From Monilinia fructicola (Eukaryota > Ascomycota > Leotiomycetes > Helotiales > Sclerotiniaceae), in NCBI GenBank assembly GCA_008692225.1, contig VICG01000008.1, positions 1,003,001-1,067,000 of the forward strand: DNA of 64,000 nt, in the 5' to 3' direction. A program made the position numbers and the translations under genes. The notes beneath the pieces are model-generated. The model saw only the letters and a program-made list of their open reading frames with translations. It did not search any database and was not told the DNA's origin. This document shows, in pieces, positions 58,701 to 64,000 of the stretch (position 1 is the stretch's first letter; every line of letters starts with the position of its first letter).

Positions 58701-61700
58701 TAAATATGATGCATTCATTCTGTGCCTATATTGTTGCATTTAGATTCTTAATTCGTAGAATAAAATGGACTAGCTGGAACTAAAAGGCTAGCATGTCTAC
58801 AACGACATCCCCCGAACCAGAGATGAAAAGGCAAGAAAAATCGCAAGGCTAAGGTGCCGCTGACCCGACGCCACCATCAACTTAAATTAAACAAAATTTC
58901 TGAAATCGTATATGAGAGGATGCTGGGAGCTACATTAATAATCGAACAGAGCGAGAGTGGGGGGCTAAATAGATATGAGAAGGAATTTTTTGACATGGGG
59001 TTTTCTGAATGTAGGCGTATGTTTTGCCTGTGTCTATATCACCATATCAGCAACAAAACATTCAATACAGTAGATACATACTATCAGCTCAACCAAACCC
59101 ACAGCAGTGGTCGGCAAGTGTCGGTTTTTCAACGATTAGAATAACAATGGCCAATCATTCAGAATCATCCGTTGCATGTACTGCCGAGCGTCAAATTCAC
59201 TCCAAATTCCCTTGTCTTATGAGACCACTCGCTACCTACTCCAAGGCCATGGTGTACCAACATCAACAGCGTAGACTCATTATTCCTCAAGCCAATCTGA
59301 ACCCAGGTCTCTACAGGTTGATAGACTTTGTCATTCCAAATGATCGTCTAAGTGCTGGCACCGCGCTCTTGCTCAATGGTAAGGGCTAAACCAAGCTTAG
59401 GTAAGGAAACGTGCTCTTCCATACGCTACCCCTGAGAATTCATCTTCATGTAGAGATACCGAATGTCACAGTAGACTTATATCTACAACCCGTCACCGAC
59501 TAAGGTTTTCTCCCTCTTGACAGTATTTCTTGCCTTTATCCCCAGATCAGTCTGCCCCGCAATTTGGCCTCTCATCTGAGTTGTTCTACCATTTTGCTGA
59601 CTAGGTCTTGGATAGGGCGTACTTGCATCTGATAAAAATCTGATTATCTTTCGAAGTATCACATGGTGATGGAGGACTTTCAACGTCTATTCCCACGTGA
59701 TTCGTGTCATCGTACAAGTCTCTGTTGATCGGCTATATCGAGGAGCATGCTAAGGATGATGGGTTTTTGGACGCAAATCTTTTCTCGAGGCCTCTGAAGA
59801 CATCCTATAAAGAGCTGAGGGTGAGAAGTCAACTCATTGAAAAGAGCTCTTGGAGCGCCTGATGTGGATAACCGGACAAGGTAGAACATTTTAGCGCAAA
59901 TGCGGACTTGATCACTAAACAAGTTAACTCTGTTATTTAGGCTAAATAATGAGAGTGAAGTTGGGGATAGTTCGAATGAGTTGGCCCCCCTGTGATTGCA
60001 TACAGTGCTCACTGCCTACTACTGTACCGGCTTGTGGAGCTGGAGTTTGCCGTCTTACGTGCCAAAATGTGTGTGAGGTTTAGTCAGTTCCTGGGGACGG
60101 GGTAGTTTTCACTGAGAGCTCTAAATAGACTCTATTGGGTGCTGCAATGACAATCATTAACCTGAATTAGGAATGTCTACGAAGCGATCTGAAGTCACAA
60201 CCGATACAAACGTTACCCGAAGCCCACTGACATGCGTTAGAAAGGTAACTATAGCCCAATGATCGCTGACACTATTTGTCTCATTAGACCTAAACCATCT
60301 CTGCCATGGGTTACTTCGGTTCAACCTTCACAAAGGTATATCGGGAACGGGAAAAGTTGCGATACTATCGATGCATCCGATCTCCAACCCGATATAATCT
60401 ATTACTGTAGATATCTCAAAATGCTCAAGATGATCCACCCTTCTACAAAATCCCCGAATGGGAGTGCCTCCACGAAAACGGTCTTAATCAGCAATCGCAG
60501 AAGCTGGGTTATTTTAGCCACTTAATCAGAAAATAACTATTACCTCCTTTGGAAAGTCAATATCCGGATCTCAAGAAGAAATGGGAATGAAATTTCTCGG
60601 AAAAGCACATTTAAGGGTTGCAATGAGCCTGAAGCAATCTGGGCCCTGAAGCGATGTATAGTAATATGTTTTATAGGTGGCTGTAACATGGTCCAGGGCC
60701 TAACAGAAGATAAATAATGTGGTACCGCACGCAAAAATGTAAAGTAAAATACCCTTCATAGTGGTGATGGTGTCGGCCTTCATACCAAATATGGAATACA
60801 ATGACTTTGTAGGCGGTTGCATGCAAAAACAGGCACTGCGTGATATGAAGCATCTTCCAGGGTATGTTTCTACCTCGTGTTTAGTGACAAGCACAATAAA
60901 AACTCCCATACTATGGGAATCCACGCTTCAAAACACTCGAAATGGAAGTTTGTTCAATAATATCTTATCATTAAATTGGCTCGCGAAAGTTAGGATGACG
61001 GATGGATCTGGTGGCACATTCGTCGTAAAGCGATCAAATCACAAGTAGAAAAATGTTCTGTAAGACATCTTCCAGTCGGACATGACACATTTTCCGCGAT
61101 CACAGATGCCTGTTTTCAGAATGTTCAAATGGGTAGAGATACGCCCATGTATGTCCATCTGTGAGTTGGCGAAGTGGATTTGGGACGATGAACAGGCGTT
61201 GGAAGCAGGTTTTGACGGATGATCGACCCCCGCCTGGTAAATGCTGCTCTTATCCTCCGGAGTTGATCCTAGATGGACATCAAGATCCAATATATGCAAA
61301 TAATATGCAGCCCGGATCTGTTGAGTGACATCAATCCTCGCATTTCTTGGTAGCAGGAAAAAGAAAGGAGTCGATAAAGATAGACCCCATGATGAGGATT
61401 AGACTCCGTCGACGATAGTTTAGGTGCTAAAGTCCTTGAGGGTGTGATGAAAAAGTTAGCATCATTGAATGTTGATTATGAGGCTTTTGAGAACATGCAT
61501 TATATATTAAATCAAGGGGCTAAAAGTGCACAGTGCAAAACGCGTATTGGTGGGAAACCTTGCCTATTTCGCGTGCATGCATTCCTTACTCCATCCAGTG
61601 GATGATTCGAGGAGCTCCTGACTCGGAAAAGTGTTTGCTCCTGTATTGAACAATGAGGTGGTGAGTTGTAGTAATATACAACTTACAAGTCGTCAGCTCA

Positions 61701-64000
61701 ATAAACACTGCAGATAGGCTTTTGTACTTGTTGAAGAACACCTGTCCCAGCTACATTCTGGGGTAACAGTACATATGGCTATACATATACCTATATATAT
61801 TTTCGAGGACGATGCTATAGACGGGACGGTACAGAAAGTAGTTCATCCTTTGCATATCACGACTGGATACGGAACTGGCCGGTCATGCTCGACAGGCCAT
61901 ATAGTTGAAGATCAACCTAGGAACTAACTGTACGCGTTGATGAAGAGTATCTTTTGGCGACCGCGGGGGCAAGCTTAATGGAAACCCCATGTGGCTATCA
62001 GCGATAATCCTTGATAAGAAGGACCGAACAAGCTGCCACTCTCCTGGGGCCCTGGATGAATATCGCTGGGATGCGAAGATCACTCTGCACTGAGTCTGCA
62101 GGAGATAGTTTTGACACCAATCATGATCCAATGGTTAAACCTAATGCTCAATGACGATATACACCGAATCCATTCAAATGAAGGGCAACTATGGCCGGTA
62201 ATCATGGAATGTTTGTAAAGTTTCGATCTACCTGCGGGTATTCATTCATGTAGGTAGGTAGAGGATGACTTTCCAAGTTCCAATTGGAATCCACGCAGGC
62301 GAGAAGGTCGACTTACCGTGACTGTCTAATCTCCTCTGCAATGCGTTCTCATGGCATATTGCTACCTATTACTGAATAAAGCAAAATGGAAATTGGTGGA
62401 GCCACTGGAAATTCTTGGTTGATTGAATTTAATCAATAGGCCAGGATACCTGCTTGCAGAAATCATCTCCGAGGCTTCCCATAGGCACGAGCCACGATAT
62501 CCTTATCACCTTGCATTTGCGCCGCGCCGCATGGTAAGATATGCTATTCAATGCCATTACCTATAGAAAAACGAACACATACACATAATGCTGTACTGTA
62601 CTGGACACCAATTCGACCAACATCGTTCGTTGTTGGGTTGTTGGTGATTATGGCACGAAGAGACGGATACTTACCTCCCCGTGATACTGCTCACACTTCA
62701 GCCCATCTGGAAGCGAGAAAAGCCTCTTCGGGAGATCATCTACCGCCATATCAAAAAGGCTTATGAGCATCTGAAACATAGCAAGTCCTCAAGGCCACGG
62801 AGAATTGATCATGTTCTGTTTGACTGCTGATGCACGTCGATAGATGGTTGAAAAATAAACGCGAAACGTTGTTAAACTTGCCGAGTTTCAATGACGACTA
62901 TAATATACGCGATCGTGCTAATTGATTGATCACAATACAGCATGTCTAAACTCTACTACATAAATTCAGTCTGACATATTCCTTTTTCAGCCTTCGAAGT
63001 TGCTAAACTACTCCAGGTTTCTTCTCCGGAAGGAGGGTAATGAAGGGGCTTCGCGGCGTTACAGTTGCACTTTAGCGTAGCGATGCTTTCTGGGCGAAGA
63101 TAAGAACATATGAAAATCAAAATACTAACTGGCTAATCTTGGTTCTTCCAGTACCTTGGTATCTTTTGAGGCGTGACTCGATGGTGTCGTGCTTGTAAAT
63201 TCGATACACAGTAAAGAAGCTGCGGTCACACTACCGCTAAGCAATTGGGTATGGAAGAATCTTAGAAGGTTTACCATGTTTCTCTCTCTTCTGCGACGGT
63301 CCAACCAGCTTGCCAGATACGGAGATACTTCAACCGATGGTGTGTGTTCTAAGATCTGCATTATCCGAGGCAAGAGCGATCACCATGGCGTTTTTTTAGC
63401 TTTGGCTTCATTTATACCCCTACTGGTACTCATAATACTGGAGAATGAGGCCCCTGATACGATGAGCAAACAAGGGTATTCGAATCGACTGAACCCAACA
63501 TGCTGGCAATGGATATTACCGAGTCTCGTGTTTGGGTGGGTTGTTGGATGCTCGGTAAGAGAGGTAGGCACTGGAATTACGTGAGGTACTTCTTGTAGGA
63601 GTTGAATGAACTACTGAGGAGGATGAAAGGGATGATTGGGTTAAATGGAGTGACGAGTAATTTGTGTAAAGTGCCCATCTGGACAATGCCACAAGATTCT
63701 CGGTGAGCGGGAGTACAGTGGTTGATGATATCCAGTGGAATACTTGGAAAGCCCCTTCATCTTCTTATTACGCTATATGTACTACTTCGAGCATTTGTGT
63801 GAGAAAATCGTAATAAAATGACCGTAGCATGTCTTTCACTAATGCTACATATAGCTTTCCTTACTTACTATCATGATGAGTAATAAAAAACCATTCATTG
63901 ATACATACATTATGACTTTGATCCGACTTTTAGCTTGATGACAATCGTAGCAGAATTACGGTAGGATGCTCAATGATCTTCATAAACCTAGATTGGATCT
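55738..64000. other. Gene-poor 8.3 kb, nothing firmly supported
   Basis: No frame exceeds 181 codons and none shows a known motif or convincing splice partners. The most gene-like are an 80-codon frame from an ATG at about 59147 (MANHSESSVACTAERQIHSK... to 59389), 60259-60525 (plus), 60761-61048 (plus) and 63189-63584 (plus, with a hydrophobic LALASFIPLLVLIIL segment). Microsatellites and the CCTAGG motifs are almost absent here, unlike the 9-34 kb part. It may be old, mutated repeat DNA or regulatory sequence; the sequence does not decide. Confidence 0.45.

Overview
The window is nuclear DNA of a filamentous ascomycete. Genes are sparse and carry short introns (about 45-230 nt) with GT..AG ends and CTAAC/CTAAT-type branch sites. 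Intergenic DNA is long, AT-leaning and full of microsatellites. The gene set is fungal: a HET-domain protein, a GPI-type thaumatin-like protein, Pal1 and filamentous-fungal glucokinase. The overall style suggests a leotiomycete, possibly Sclerotiniaceae; this is an inference, and no marker here fixes the species.

Layout. 1-6.3 kb: the 3' part of an MFS transporter cut by the window edge, a four-helix membrane protein of unknown function, and a block of compound microsatellites. 6.3-8.1 kb (minus): glucokinase. 8.1-14.9 kb: a long intergenic stretch with simple repeats, a doubtful eroded minus-strand gene and an island of almost pure A/T at about 13.15-13.57 kb. 14.9-17.3 kb: an HSPA12-type Hsp70-like ATPase with a disordered Gly/Pro-rich N-terminus. 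20.0-21.4 kb: a secreted thaumatin-like protein. 22.8-25.2 kb: a HET-domain protein. 25.8-26.6 kb (minus): an ankyrin-repeat protein with an apparent break in reading frame. 28.3-29.0 kb: RNA polymerase III subunit RPC11, convergent with MED31 (29.6-30.3 kb, minus). 30.3-35.2 kb: gene-free, repeat-rich DNA. 35.2-37.2 kb: the cell-polarity protein Pal1. 39.8-40.8 kb (minus): exosome subunit RRP43. 43.3-46.1 kb: a 934-residue ferric reductase. 47.1-48.9 kb: Rab escort protein. 50.93-51.05 kb: a dispersed 5S rRNA gene. 52.4-52.9 kb (minus): a small BLOC-1-like coiled-coil protein. 54.3-55.7 kb: a secreted CE2-type esterase preceded by an overlapping signal-peptide-like upstream ORF. 55.7-64 kb: no gene I can support.

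The genes do not form one pathway. They are ordinary single loci: core transcription and RNA processing (RPC11, MED31, RRP43, 5S), traffic and polarity (REP, Pal1, BLOC-1-like), sugar phosphorylation, iron reduction, and cell-surface or self-recognition accessory genes. I found no biosynthetic cluster, intact transposon or novel multi-gene system. The observations most worth checking are two families of short palindromic motifs dispersed through intergenic DNA at about 9.8-34 kb, the A/T island, the ankyrin-gene frame break, the upstream ORF overlapping the esterase start by four bases, and the 5S gene.
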